The notes: generated by a model not told the origin, from the letters alone. 41,713 nt of DNA from an uncultured Verrucomicrobiota bacterium (GCA_903863295.1 CAIPBM010000113.1:1-41713), one strand, 5' to 3'. Positions 1 to 8,539 are shown, counted from the first letter of the stretch. A program made the numbers and translations.

Positions 1-292
1 AGCAATAAATCCGTTCGAATCCATTAAACTTCTAACCATTGATCGCAAGGGCAATGAGAATTTTTTGCATACCTATGATAATTACAATGGATTATCAGCA
101 ATGCTAATTCCCATACCTCCGGGAAGATCATATCAGCGAATTTTAGAATCAGTATCACCTGATAAATTATCTTGGAGCGAAAACTGCAAGATGATTTGTA
201 AATTTACAATCCGCGACCAAGCAAGCGGTACTAATTACAATATTGAATCGTTTCCGAGACAATTAGCGAAAATCATCATTTCTTCGAAGTGA
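1..292 (+). CDS. 3' end of an unknown AT-rich gene (5' partial)
   Basis: The frame starting at base 2 is open from the left edge of the window to a TGA stop at 290-292, giving 96 codons. An in-frame TTG lies at 65, but nothing stops the frame upstream, so this is most simply the C-terminal part of a longer gene that begins outside the window. The protein is mixed polar and hydrophobic, with no signal peptide, membrane segment or motif I recognise. Base composition is clearly richer in A and T than the rest of the window, which could mean a different origin. No function is proposed. Confidence 0.45.
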   Translation, partial: AINPFESIKLLTIDRKGNENFLHTYDNYNGLSAMLIPIPPGRSYQRILESVSPDKLSWSENCKMICKFTIRDQASGTNYNIESFPRQLAKIIISSK

Positions 293-566
293 AATCCACA
301 AACCAACCATAGCACCCGATTTGCCAATAAAGAATAAACGGGGAGGGAAAAGGGGGAAGGCACCTATTCGCTAAAAAAGCGGCGCAAAATATTAGCGCCC
401 CAACCCGCAAGGTCGATCCACAAACCCACCCCCGTCCCCTCTAAAGACACCCAAGACACGCCAGCCTAAAAATAGAGGGGCTTTTGTCTCCCTAGAAAAA
501 AGGCGAAGGCACCCCCTGACCAGCGCGGGGCAGGGGAGCGGCGTCAGCAGGACGCTCGAGAGACCA
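293..566. other. Intergenic stretch, no gene seen
   Basis: This lies between the partial gene on the plus strand and the sulfatase gene on the minus strand, so both genes end here. Short runs of G and A and a weak inverted repeat (ggcgc ... gcgcc near 373-392) are visible. No convincing terminator with a T run and no open frame with coding character was found. Confidence 0.4.
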
Positions 567-2021
567 CTAGGGCTTCTCTGGCGTCTCGGGATCGTCCATC
601 AGTTGAAACTCCTCGTCGGGCAGGGCGGGGGGCATGTGGAGACTTTCCCTGAAGGACTTGAAGACGGCCTGCAACAGCAGCGGCTTCACCCCGGCAGCGG
701 CGAGTTCATTGGCGCGCTTTTCCAGCTCGGCGACCTTGTCCGGATATTTGTCGGCGAGGTTGTTCTTCTCGGAGGGATCCTGGGCGATGTTGTAGAGCTC
801 AACCCCCTGGGGAAGCGGCGTGCGCCAGATGAGCTTCCAGTCGCCCTCGCGGATGCCGGCGCGGAACGGCTCGACATTATAGATGACCTCCGTGCGCGGT
901 GAGGCGGCGTTCGTGCTCAGGGTCTTCCAGACATCGACACCGTCGAGCGGTTTGCTCTTGGCGGTCGATGCCCCCGCCAGGTCGATGAGCGTCGGATAAA
1001 GATCGACCGTGTGGATGATGCCATCAATTGTGAGGCCGGGCGGGATATGGCCCGGCCAGTTGGCCAGTGCACAGACGCGCGTGCCGCCTTCGTAGAGCGT
1101 GCCCTTGCCTTCGCGATAGGGCCCGTTGTCGCACGGAATCTTGAGCTTCGAGGTGTCGACCTCGCCTGAGAACATGGCATTGCGCGTTCCGCCGTTGTCG
1201 CTCTGGAAGACAATCAGCGTATTGTCGCGCAACCCCTTTTTGTCGAGAGCTTCGACGACACGCCCGATCTCATCGTCCATCGCGGTGATGCTGGCGGCGT
1301 AGGCGCGGCGGCTGGGATCCTCGATGTTCTTGTACATGTCGAGATACTTTTGCGGCGCCTGATAAGGGGCATGAGGTGCATTGAAGCTCAGGTCGAGAAA
1401 GAACGGCTTCGCGGCGCTCTGCTCATTGATCCACTTCACCGCATCATTGCCGAGTAGCGTGGTGGAATAACCCTCCTCATTCACCACCTTGTTATTGCGG
1501 TACCAATCGGTCACGCCATGCTGTTTGTGGGTGAAGTAATCAATCTCACCGATGAGGGGACCGTAGTGGTAGTCAAACCCGCGCTGGCACGGCCAGTATT
1601 TTTTATCGGCGTGACCGAGGTGCCATTTGCCGATGAGTGCCGTGTTGTAACCGGCCTCCTGCAGCGCCTGGGGCAGAAGCCATTCATCGGTGGCGAGGCC
1701 GTAGGTCTGGGAAGAGGGAATGACAGCGGTCTGGAGCCCGTAGCGGAAAGGATAGCGCCCCGTCAGCAACGCCGCCCGCGTGGGGGTACACATGGGCTGG
1801 GCGTAGTACTGCTGCAAAATCGCGCCTCCCGCGGCAAGCTTGTCGAGATTCGGGGTTTTGATATCGGCTCCATGAAATCCAACGTCCTTCCAGCCGAGAT
1901 CGTCGGCAATGATATAGAGGATGTTGGGCTTGGAGTCAGCGGCTTGAACGGACGGCGCGCCCAGGAAAAAGAAACTTATCGTCAACAAAGTGAGGAGGAG
2001 CGTCGGGAAAATTGATTTCAT
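567..2021 (-). CDS. Secreted S1-family sulfatase (arylsulfatase type)
   Basis: Predicted to hydrolyse sulfate esters, probably on sulfated glycans, in the periplasm or outside the cell. The 484-residue protein opens with a signal peptide (about residues 1-27, hydrophobic run followed by VQA-A). Metal-binding Asp40-Asp41 sit in the ADDLG motif. The formylglycine motif is Cys-type, Cys78-T-P80-T-Arg82, followed by LTGR at 86-89. GKWHLG at 131-136 and a DNGG motif further on complete the alkaline-phosphatase-like active site. Length is normal for ARSB/GALNS-like bacterial S1 enzymes. Cys78 needs conversion to formylglycine by a maturase; no such gene is visible in the window. The gene stands alone, with a divergent promoter region shared with the ECF sigma gene. 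Substrate cannot be read from sequence. Confidence 0.93.
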   Translation of the reverse strand: MKSIFPTLLLTLLTISFFFLGAPSVQAADSKPNILYIIADDLGWKDVGFHGADIKTPNLDKLAAGGAILQQYYAQPMCTPTRAALLTGRYPFRYGLQTAVIPSSQTYGLATDEWLLPQALQEAGYNTALIGKWHLGHADKKYWPCQRGFDYHYGPLIGEIDYFTHKQHGVTDWYRNNKVVNEEGYSTTLLGNDAVKWINEQSAAKPFFLDLSFNAPHAPYQAPQKYLDMYKNIEDPSRRAYAASITAMDDEIGRVVEALDKKGLRDNTLIVFQSDNGGTRNAMFSGEVDTSKLKIPCDNGPYREGKGTLYEGGTRVCALANWPGHIPPGLTIDGIIHTVDLYPTLIDLAGASTAKSKPLDGVDVWKTLSTNAASPRTEVIYNVEPFRAGIREGDWKLIWRTPLPQGVELYNIAQDPSEKNNLADKYPDKVAELEKRANELAAAGVKPLLLQAVFKSFRESLHMPPALPDEEFQLMDDPETPEKP

Positions 2022-2328
2022 GGATTTATGGGTAAGATGAAGGAATTGGAAGTGGCACGATTGTTTTTTTAACCTCTAAAAAATCCCTTAGCTTAGGCGA
2101 GAGAGGAATGGAAAGAGATGCCCTCGGAGACGGTTGCAGTATTCATGCGGACACACAAAATAGGAGAACGACCGGAAAAAATTCAATTCCAATCAACCGG
2201 CCGCCCGCCCCCTTTCAAGGATTTAACGTGGAAATGGGTTGGTTTGAGGTACGTTTTCAGCAGAAACCATGACAACCATGCTTGCCGCCGCTCTGACTTC
2301 CGATAGGGTGACGGCGGAGAGGAGGAGC
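2022..2328. other. Divergent intergenic region between sulfatase and ECF sigma genes
   Basis: This stretch should hold promoters for the sulfatase (minus) and the sigma factor operon (plus). A T run at about 2063-2070 and a TGGCACG sequence at about 2053 are visible, but no clear -35/-10 pair or ECF-type promoter could be fixed by eye. A 62-codon open frame at 2118-2306 lacks coding character. Confidence 0.35.
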
Positions 2329-2931
2329 ATGGAACCCGTCGAGTCCGAAACACCGGAGAGCCAGGAAATCAGCGACCGTATGCTCGTCGAGCGTACACAG
2401 GCGGGTGATCCGACAGCCTTCGACGAACTGGTGCGGCGCTACCAGCCCCGGCTTCTGGGCATGCTCTACAACATGACCAATAACCACACCGACGCGTGGG
2501 ATCTGGCAATGGAGACCTTTGAGAAGGCTTATAAAAGCATCCACACGTTCCGGCTGGATGCGGAGTTTTTTACCTGGCTTTACCGGATCGGTTTCAACCT
2601 GACGGTCAATTTCATTAAAAGGAACAAGCACCGGAACAATCTGAGCCTTGACGATACAGACCTTGATCTTCAAAATCGCTCGGAGTTCGTCGACGTAAGT
2701 GCTTCTGGTGACGCAGAAAAGCAAAGTCGGCTAGCGGAATTGAAAAAAAAATTGAACGAATCCCTGATGAAACTGTCTGATCAACACAGGGCAGTTGTGA
2801 CTTTGTTTGATATCCAAGGGCTAAGCCATGCGGAAATCAGCAAGATCATGAACTGTAAGGAAGAAACTGTTCGTTCGCGGTTGTTCTACGCGCACAAGCA
2901 GTTACAGAAGTACTTAAAGAATTATTTATAG
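2329..2931 (+). CDS. ECF-type RNA polymerase sigma factor (RpoE-like)
   Basis: A 200-residue alternative sigma factor of the extracytoplasmic function group, redirecting RNA polymerase to a stress regulon. Region 2 is visible from AFDELVRRYQPRL through DAWDLAMETFEKAY and FFTWLYRIGFN. Region 4 is near the end, with a helix-turn-helix around LSHAEISKIMNCKEETVRSR. I place the start at ATG 2329 because GGAGAGGAGG lies just upstream (about 2316-2325); an earlier in-frame ATG at 2269 has no ribosome binding site. The stop is three bases from the next start, so this is the first gene of a three-gene operon with a membrane-anchored partner and an HtrA-like protein. That is the classic layout of an envelope-stress sigma system. 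Its promoter target sequence is unknown. Confidence 0.92.
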   Translation: MEPVESETPESQEISDRMLVERTQAGDPTAFDELVRRYQPRLLGMLYNMTNNHTDAWDLAMETFEKAYKSIHTFRLDAEFFTWLYRIGFNLTVNFIKRNKHRNNLSLDDTDLDLQNRSEFVDVSASGDAEKQSRLAELKKKLNESLMKLSDQHRAVVTLFDIQGLSHAEISKIMNCKEETVRSRLFYAHKQLQKYLKNYL

Positions 2932-2934
2932 CTT

Positions 2935-3429
2935 ATGCACCAAGACCAAGACTTCTCGAAACTTCGCAATCTCCTTGCCCTGAAGAAGCTGGAAATGCCG
3001 ATGGACACCCAGATCGACGATTTCCTGACTGAATTTCATCGTCGCCAGCGCGCACAGCTTCTCCGCCCCGCTTCAGCTTGGGCCCGGGGCATGGCTTGGA
3101 TTCAAGAGAAGATCTCGGGTTTCGAGCTGGTTCCTTCGCTTTCCTATGGCTCTGCCTTGGCCGCCGTGGCACTGGCCGCGTTTATCGGGCTCTCCCAGCA
3201 GGTGCAGGTCACCCAGACGGCTGGCCACCCTTACAGCCTCTCTTTCCGGATGACGCCACATGATAATGCTTTTGCCGTGATCCCGACTTCCTTTACGTCG
3301 GGATCGGGCGTTTCGGCCAAGTTGGCTGATGCCCGGAACTTCACGCCGAGCCGGTCCGATTCAGCAACCACACGTTTTGTATTGGCGAATAATTCCCCCA
3401 GGGCCTATGACGCAACCGTGGCGTTCTAG
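2935..3429 (+). CDS. Putative membrane-anchored anti-sigma factor
   Basis: A 164-residue protein directly downstream of the ECF sigma gene (gap of three bases). It has a charged, helical N-terminal part (about residues 1-65), one membrane segment at about 70-87, and a C-terminal part that should face the periplasm. This is the topology of RseA/MucA-type anti-sigma factors. No zinc anti-sigma motif (HxxxCxxC) is present, and I do not recognise a named domain. The early pattern of a leucine/lysine-rich helix followed by IDDFLTEFHRRQRA resembles proteins often found beside ECF sigma genes in Verrucomicrobiota (from memory). The last 23 bases overlap the next gene, implying translational coupling. 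The anti-sigma role is inferred from position and topology. Confidence 0.7.
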   Translation: MHQDQDFSKLRNLLALKKLEMPMDTQIDDFLTEFHRRQRAQLLRPASAWARGMAWIQEKISGFELVPSLSYGSALAAVALAAFIGLSQQVQVTQTAGHPYSLSFRMTPHDNAFAVIPTSFTSGSGVSAKLADARNFTPSRSDSATTRFVLANNSPRAYDATVAF

Positions 3430-4552
3430 AGTTTCCTCTCGGATTTATCTTCCGAAGGCACTCTCGCTCGTCTTCGCCACGCTGCCCATAGCGGCCAGCG
3501 TTCTGGCCGTGCCGGATGTGGCGCGCGCCAACGACGACATTTTTCAGTTGAGTGGTGATGAGGCCAGCAGTCTCTTTGACAAAGCCAAGACCTCCGTAGT
3601 TCAGGTTCGCTCCGGCGACAAAGGCTTCATTCTCGCGGGCAGTGGTTTCTTTATCGATGACCAGGGAACGGTTCTAACGTCCTCAACGATCTTGGGAGAA
3701 AACAAGACCGCCCGCGTCGTGATCAATGGCGTTGAAATGGATGCCAAGATCATCGGGAACGATCCGCGAAGCGGACTTGCCATGTTGCGCGTGGCCTACA
3801 ACGAAACGCCGTTTTTGCCGCTGGGACGCTCGACCGACCTCAAGACTGGCGTTGGCGTGATGACGATTGGCTTTCCGATGAGCCTGCCCGTATCCGAATC
3901 CCAAGGCCCGGTCAGCGGCTTTGACGCCAGCTACTTGGGCAAGATTGATGCGACGAAAGAAACGGTCGCTCCTGTTGAACGGTTTGCTACCACCCATATC
4001 CATGCGAATGTGCCGATCAGCCCGGGTGAAGTGGGTGGCCCCTTGCTCAACCTACGCGGGGAAGTGATCGGATTGATCGCCACGAGCCCCGACAGTGGAA
4101 AATCGATTTATGCGCTGCCGGTCGAGGCGATGACGAAAATCATTTCTGATTTTAATCTCTACGGGAAAGCCCGTCACGGTTGGGTTGGGGTGACGGTCGC
4201 GGAAGGTCCTGACACGGCTCATGATGGCCGCACGGTGCATGTGGTACAGGTCGTGCCCGGGACACCGGCGAGCCAGAGTGGTATCCTGCCCGGTGACGTC
4301 GTGATGCGGATTGATTCGCGCGAAATCTACCGGCCCTCCGATGTGCTCGATGCCTCGTTCTTTAGTCACGTCGGCGGAAACATGACTGTCGTCGTCCGCC
4401 GTCAAGACCAGCTCTACAATTATTCCTTCGCCGTGATTGAACGTCCTGCCACTCCCGCTCCCGCTGCTCGCGCCATGACCGACAACTTGATTCCGCCTGC
4501 GGGTCTGACGGAGCAGGCGATGCTGGCCGATCACTTGTTCGATCAGCAGTGA
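3407..4552 (+). CDS. HtrA/DegP-like PDZ protein with a degenerate catalytic triad (pseudoprotease)
   Basis: A 381-residue secreted protein: signal peptide (about 1-41, ending VARA), a trypsin-like HtrA domain (about 50-240) and one PDZ domain (about 250-340). The HtrA fold is easy to follow, but the triad is gone. The His position in the usual TNNHVV block is Thr94 (LTSSTIL), the Asp position in DPRSD is Gly123 (DPRSG), and the Ser position in GNSGG is Val209 (GEVGG). The flanking GGPLLN and G-x-VIGLIA motifs remain. It is therefore unlikely to cleave peptide bonds. ATG 3407 is chosen because it gives a clean signal peptide; the frame extends upstream to 3329 over the preceding gene. As third gene of the sigma operon it sits where MucD or DegP normally sits, so a sensor, chaperone or scaffold role is inferred. 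Confidence 0.88.
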   Translation: MTQPWRSRVSSRIYLPKALSLVFATLPIAASVLAVPDVARANDDIFQLSGDEASSLFDKAKTSVVQVRSGDKGFILAGSGFFIDDQGTVLTSSTILGENKTARVVINGVEMDAKIIGNDPRSGLAMLRVAYNETPFLPLGRSTDLKTGVGVMTIGFPMSLPVSESQGPVSGFDASYLGKIDATKETVAPVERFATTHIHANVPISPGEVGGPLLNLRGEVIGLIATSPDSGKSIYALPVEAMTKIISDFNLYGKARHGWVGVTVAEGPDTAHDGRTVHVVQVVPGTPASQSGILPGDVVMRIDSREIYRPSDVLDASFFSHVGGNMTVVVRRQDQLYNYSFAVIERPATPAPAARAMTDNLIPPAGLTEQAMLADHLFDQQ

Positions 4553-4628
4553 GAATTGCCTCGCGGCCCATGTTGCCGTTCCAAGTAGAAAACTTGGCGT
4601 TGAGCCGAAAGCGAAGTAAGATATAGGC

Positions 4629-6371
4629 ATGTCGTTGCCGAGCGGTCACACCCGCCCTCTTACCTCGGTCAAAAAAGGGCTTGAACCTGATGTGACGCCG
4701 GAGGCGATTTCGCTGCCCGGGCCGTTCCGGCCGGACGAGACTTTTTTCTGGGGCGTGGCCACCTCCGGTTACCAAGCGGAAGGCGGATACAACGGACCCG
4801 GCGAGCCGTTGAATAACTGGGCTTGGGCGGAGAGCCGGGGCGAGGTCGTTCCCTCCGGTCGCACCTCGGATTTTTGGACGCTCGCGCATGAAGACTTTGG
4901 CCGGTGCCGCGACATGGGTCTCAATGCTTTTCGCATGAGCATCGAGTGGTCACGGGTGCAGCCAACCCTTGTCCTGGGGCACGAAGCAGGTCTCGATCCG
5001 CAGGAGACCCCACCTCCCTTTGATGAACGCGCGCTCTATAGTTACGCCCAGCGGATCGCCGATTGCCGCGCGCATGGCCTTGAGCCGATCATCACGCTGC
5101 ATCACTTTGTTCACCCAGCGTGGCTTGGCCTCGACGCATGGCTGAACCCGAAGACCATCGATTATTTCCTCGTCTTTGTGGAGCGAACCCTGAGCTACCT
5201 GCTGCGGACATTGCCGCACGATTTCGGCTGCGAGCCGCCCAGATGGTACATCACGCTCAACGAGCCGAACCTGCAGGCTTTCAATCACTACCTCTATCGC
5301 ATTTTCCCCAGCGGCAGTCCGCTCGGGGTGGCGCCCACGGTTCAATGCCTGGCCAATCTGCTGGAGGCGCATGTCCGTTGCTACCGGCTCATTCATCAGC
5401 TTTACGCGAAGTCGGATGTCCGGCCCATGGTCAGTTTCAACAATTACGCGAGCGATCTTTACTGGAGCGATACGGCGATGATCGACTTGCTCTTTGCTCC
5501 CTCCCGTGCGGTGCCGCGACAGATGGTGAGACAGGATCTGGCAGAGAGAGCCGTGGCCTTCGATGAGCGGTTCAACTCGGCCAAGCTTTTTCCTGTGCAA
5601 GGTCCGCGCTACTTTCTCGGCCAATGGATCAAGAGCTTCCATCACACCGTGGCGAAGCGAGGATTCGAGCAGCCATGCTGGGAACGCCTGATTGCGCTGC
5701 TTTATGAGAGTGACCAGGTGCCACTTGATTATATCGCGTTCGATTACTATGACCCGTTTATCGCGCATGCGTTGCGGTGGCCATCGTGGCATGACTTCGA
5801 TTTCCGCAAGCGGTCGTTCCGGGAATGGATGCTGGAAAGCGTGGCCAGCAAATGGTGGGATTGGCGCATGTTGCCGGAGGGGCTGGCCTTTTTCGTCAAG
5901 CACCTGGGCCGATATGGTCTGCCCGTGTTGATTGCCGAGAACGGAATGGCGCTCCGACGTTTGCCTGACAACAGCCCCTTTCGTCGCAAGGACAACCTGG
6001 CGCGAAGCCAGTACCTGCGCGAACATGTACGGGTAGTCAACCGATTGGTTGAGCGGGGTCAACCGCTCATCGGTTATCTCCACTGGTCTCTTTTCGATAA
6101 TTACGAATGGGGTTCCTTCGCGCCGCGGTTCGGGCTTTTCTCGATCGATTACACGGTTTACCCGACGCGCCACGCCGTCGATGCAACAGGCGACAATGCC
6201 TCCGCCACCTATGCACAAGAAATCCGGGAAGGGCGAATGCAGTTTGCAGCCGCAGCCCGGCGTGCGGGTCGCAAGCAGGAGCCACAGGAAGCGCCCATTT
6301 CCGGCGCGGCACCTGCTACAAAAATTACAACACCGAGAGAATCGAACATTACCTCACCCGATAACGTCTAA
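4629..6371 (+). CDS. GH1 family glycoside hydrolase (beta-glucosidase-like)
   Basis: A 580-residue family 1 glycosidase, expected to release terminal beta-linked sugars with retention of configuration. The N-terminal barrel start FFWGVATSGYQAEG is typical. The acid/base is Glu212 in TLNEPN and the nucleophile is Glu437 in the IAENG motif. HHFVHPAWL and the late SLFDNYEWGSFAPRFGL segment are also standard GH1 blocks. No signal peptide is seen, so it is probably cytoplasmic. Length exceeds the usual 440-480: there is an approximately 35-residue lead and an approximately 45-residue Ala/Pro/Thr-rich tail without motifs. The stop is five bases before the metallo-beta-lactamase gene, suggesting co-transcription. 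Substrate specificity (glucoside, galactoside or other) cannot be assigned. Confidence 0.92.
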   Translation: MSLPSGHTRPLTSVKKGLEPDVTPEAISLPGPFRPDETFFWGVATSGYQAEGGYNGPGEPLNNWAWAESRGEVVPSGRTSDFWTLAHEDFGRCRDMGLNAFRMSIEWSRVQPTLVLGHEAGLDPQETPPPFDERALYSYAQRIADCRAHGLEPIITLHHFVHPAWLGLDAWLNPKTIDYFLVFVERTLSYLLRTLPHDFGCEPPRWYITLNEPNLQAFNHYLYRIFPSGSPLGVAPTVQCLANLLEAHVRCYRLIHQLYAKSDVRPMVSFNNYASDLYWSDTAMIDLLFAPSRAVPRQMVRQDLAERAVAFDERFNSAKLFPVQGPRYFLGQWIKSFHHTVAKRGFEQPCWERLIALLYESDQVPLDYIAFDYYDPFIAHALRWPSWHDFDFRKRSFREWMLESVASKWWDWRMLPEGLAFFVKHLGRYGLPVLIAENGMALRRLPDNSPFRRKDNLARSQYLREHVRVVNRLVERGQPLIGYLHWSLFDNYEWGSFAPRFGLFSIDYTVYPTRHAVDATGDNASATYAQEIREGRMQFAAAARRAGRKQEPQEAPISGAAPATKITTPRESNITSPDNV

Positions 6372-6376
6372 TAGAT

Positions 6377-7009
6377 ATGATCTCACCGCGCGTCTTCACT
6401 GGAGGCGATTTGGCGACCAATGGTTACCTGTTGGAGGGGAAAGAAGGGCTGATTTGCTTTGATGCACCGGAGGGCATGGCCCGTGAACTGATGCGTCAGG
6501 AGATCAAGCCGACGGTCTTGCTGCTGACACACGGTCACTTTGATCACATGTGGGATTCCTATTTGATCCAGGAAGACCATCAATGCCCGGTGTACGTCCA
6601 CAAGGCCGACGAAGGCATGGTACTTGATCCATCCTATGTGAAGATGTTCGGCATCACGCCGCCGATCCGGGCTCCGTCCGTGGTGCAGAATTTTGACGTG
6701 CCTGAGCAAGGTTCGGCCACCTTCCTTTGCGCGGGCGAGGAGTTCCAGATTTTTCATATTCCGGGGCACTCCCCAGGGAGCGTGGCGTTTTATCATCCTG
6801 GCTGGGGGCTGTTGATCAGCGGGGACACTCTTTTTTGCGGCGGAGTAGGACGCTGGGATTTGCCAGGCGGATCGCGTACGGCACTCTTGCAGGGATTACG
6901 GAAGCACTTGGTGCCGCTCCCTCCCGAGACGCGCGTCTATGCCGGGCACGGCCCTCGCACGACGATCGGGCATGAGCGGGATACGAATCCGTATTTGGAT
7001 ATTGTTTGA
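6377..7009 (+). CDS. Metallo-beta-lactamase fold hydrolase (glyoxalase II-like)
   Basis: A 210-residue cytoplasmic metal-dependent hydrolase. The dinuclear metal site is complete: H52-G-H54-F-D56-H57, His131 in PGHSPGS, Asp150 in SGDTLF and His191 in YAGHGP. The final THIGHE-like block TTIGHERDTNPYL is typical of the small glyoxalase II-like (YcbL type) hydrolases, which lack the substrate-binding C-terminal helical domain of true glyoxalase II. It probably acts on a thioester or similar small substrate. It follows the GH1 gene by only five bases, so the two are likely in one transcript; a shared pathway is possible but unproven. Confidence 0.9.
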   Translation: MISPRVFTGGDLATNGYLLEGKEGLICFDAPEGMARELMRQEIKPTVLLLTHGHFDHMWDSYLIQEDHQCPVYVHKADEGMVLDPSYVKMFGITPPIRAPSVVQNFDVPEQGSATFLCAGEEFQIFHIPGHSPGSVAFYHPGWGLLISGDTLFCGGVGRWDLPGGSRTALLQGLRKHLVPLPPETRVYAGHGPRTTIGHERDTNPYLDIV

Positions 7010-7085
7010 GTATCTGTGGTTGCCTGCTTCGCTTGAATAACGAGCATAAAATGGCTAATACAATTTAGTCCTCCTAAAAGAGTTT

Positions 7086-7613
7086 ATGCGATTAGCTAGG
7101 ACTAAAGTTAGAGTTTACCTGATACTTACGGTCGTACTTTGCTCATACTGCATCTGGCCAGCGTACGGCTCACCTTTTTCTGATTTGAGTTCTCCTTCGC
7201 AAGACGTCAGGGCCCATGCAGCCGAGATAATTCAATCGGATCATCTCTATAAGGCTACTCCTCGTAAACAATGGGATAAATTGGCTGCGGAACTGAAAGA
7301 AGGGATGTCGACTCTGGAGCTGTCCAATTTTCTTAAGCGAAACGGTCTCTTAATTTCTGATTCGTTTCCGCTAAATCGGAAAGCAACCTATTCCTTCAGG
7401 CTGGATGATAGTTGGGTGCTCATGTGTGAGATAATGATGCATCATGACGATTTGTCCTATTATTTGATGGATTACAAGATCGTCGAAGAACCCAAGATGG
7501 TTATTGTTTCTCCACCTATAAATTACACGGGAATCTGGAAGATATATCGTATCAACGGGGAAAAGGTTGAACCGAGCTACTACCATAACGGATTACCACA
7601 AGTCATTTTTTGA
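7086..7613 (+). CDS. Secreted protein of unknown function
   Basis: A 175-residue protein with an N-terminal signal peptide (about 1-28, VYLILTVVLCSYCIW then AYGS). The mature part has two helical, charged stretches followed by a C-terminal half rich in Tyr and Met. It ends in a short W-K-I-Y-R-x-N-G-E-K / Y-x-N-G-L-P pattern that loosely recalls MORN-like repeats. Codon use is richer in A and T than in its neighbours, so it may be a recent arrival. It stands alone between the GH1 pair and a lipoprotein gene. I do not recognise the family. Confidence 0.7.
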   Translation: MRLARTKVRVYLILTVVLCSYCIWPAYGSPFSDLSSPSQDVRAHAAEIIQSDHLYKATPRKQWDKLAAELKEGMSTLELSNFLKRNGLLISDSFPLNRKATYSFRLDDSWVLMCEIMMHHDDLSYYLMDYKIVEEPKMVIVSPPINYTGIWKIYRINGEKVEPSYYHNGLPQVIF

Positions 7614-7751
7614 TAGGAGATAACCTGAGTTCAAGGGTGATGTGCTTCTGTACATGGAATGCCCTTATTCATCGGTATCGATCTATTCAAAAGATTCTAT
7701 CATTTTTCAAGATTGCCAGAATCGCATGCATCGCGGCAGTCTTCGGTTGCC

Positions 7752-8477
7752 ATGAAAACCACGTTATCGCTTTTCTTTAGCCTCGGAATCGTCGCCTTCT
7801 TTTTGACCTCATGCGCCGTGAACAACAGCCAGATTGAGCAGCAGGCCGATTTCTACGGGCTGCCTGCGCCCAGTCAGGTATTTGTCGGGCAATTTGCTTT
7901 TACGGCCCATGATCCCAACCCGGATCAATCCATCCGCAACCGGATGAACAGCCAATTCACGGCTGTGGTGCCGCAAACGCCGGAAGAACAGGCGGGACAG
8001 GCGGTGGCGCAGAAGATGCAGAAGTCGCTCATCAAAAATCTGAACAAGGAAGGCATTGTGGCCACGGGGACGCTGGATAACCTTGTGCCACCGGTGGGCT
8101 CCATGGTGATCGAGGGCGAACTCCTCACGGTGAAGGATGCGGGCAGCTTCCAGCGGCTTTCCACGGGGTTGGCCTCGGGACAGGCCAAGGTGGTCAGCTA
8201 TGTGAGCGTTTACCGGATCACGCCCAAGGGCATCGTCAATTTTGCCCAGTTCTATTCCAACACCCAGACCACAGTCAGGCCTGATGGTGCGACCCAGGTG
8301 ATCATCGGCTCCGGTGCTGGCAATGCAGCGATTCCGGTGGGAGGAAACGTCACGACGCTCGGAGCCCAGGGGCAATCGGCGCAGGCGGATGCGGTGTTGA
8401 TCGCGAAGCAGATTGCCCGGAAAATGGGGAAGATTTTTGCGGCGGAAGATTGGATCAATCCGAACGTGACGCTGTAA
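7752..8477 (+). CDS. Lipoprotein with DUF4410-like domain
   Basis: A 241-residue predicted lipoprotein. ATG 7752 gives a textbook type II signal peptide with lipobox L-T-S-Cys21; the open frame continues upstream to 7659, but that extension has no signal features. The mature protein (residues about 40-235) matches the general pattern of DUF4410 proteins: a beta-rich start (VFVGQFAF), a helix with conserved QKMQKSLIKNLNKEGI, and a Gly-rich middle (about 190-215) before a final amphipathic helix. The function of that family is not established. It ends just before a palindromic repeat pair, with the convergent ClC gene beyond. Confidence 0.82.
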   Translation: MKTTLSLFFSLGIVAFFLTSCAVNNSQIEQQADFYGLPAPSQVFVGQFAFTAHDPNPDQSIRNRMNSQFTAVVPQTPEEQAGQAVAQKMQKSLIKNLNKEGIVATGTLDNLVPPVGSMVIEGELLTVKDAGSFQRLSTGLASGQAKVVSYVSVYRITPKGIVNFAQFYSNTQTTVRPDGATQVIIGSGAGNAAIPVGGNVTTLGAQGQSAQADAVLIAKQIARKMGKIFAAEDWINPNVTL

Positions 8478-8505
8478 CGGTAGCAATTAAATCTGGCTTC
8501 AAAGT

Positions 8506-8539
8506 CCGTCATCCTGAGCTTGTCGAAGGATCAGCTTCC
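8506..8539 (+). repeat. Palindromic intergenic repeat, left arm (copy 1)
   Basis: Sequence begins ccgtcatcctgagcttgtcg. It pairs with an inverted copy at 8630-8663, about 90 bases away, forming a large potential stem between two convergent genes. The same unit recurs at 19477-19583, 24707-24737 and, degenerate, at 22546-22579. Read in one minus-strand frame it encodes the peptide HPELVEGS, a known sign of this widespread repeat family. Confidence 0.85.

Noticed and set aside
12-21. gttcgaatcc, resembling a tRNA T loop
   Set aside because: No flanking stem, acceptor or anticodon arm, and it lies inside an open reading frame.
2053-2070. TGGCACG followed by a T run, sigma-54-like
   Set aside because: The -24 part is perfect, but the -12 position holds TTTT instead of the GC doublet, and no gene starts at suitable distance on that strand.
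2118-2306. 62-codon open frame upstream of the ECF sigma gene
   Set aside because: It overlaps the intergenic region and the sigma leader, lacks a ribosome binding site and has no recognisable domain.
4950-6218. 422-codon minus-strand open frame opposite the GH1 gene
   Set aside because: It is antisense to a well-supported enzyme and shows no domain. Similar long antisense frames at 12373-13503, 23378-24301, 27180-28064, 37180-38166 and 40589-41695 were rejected for the same reason.
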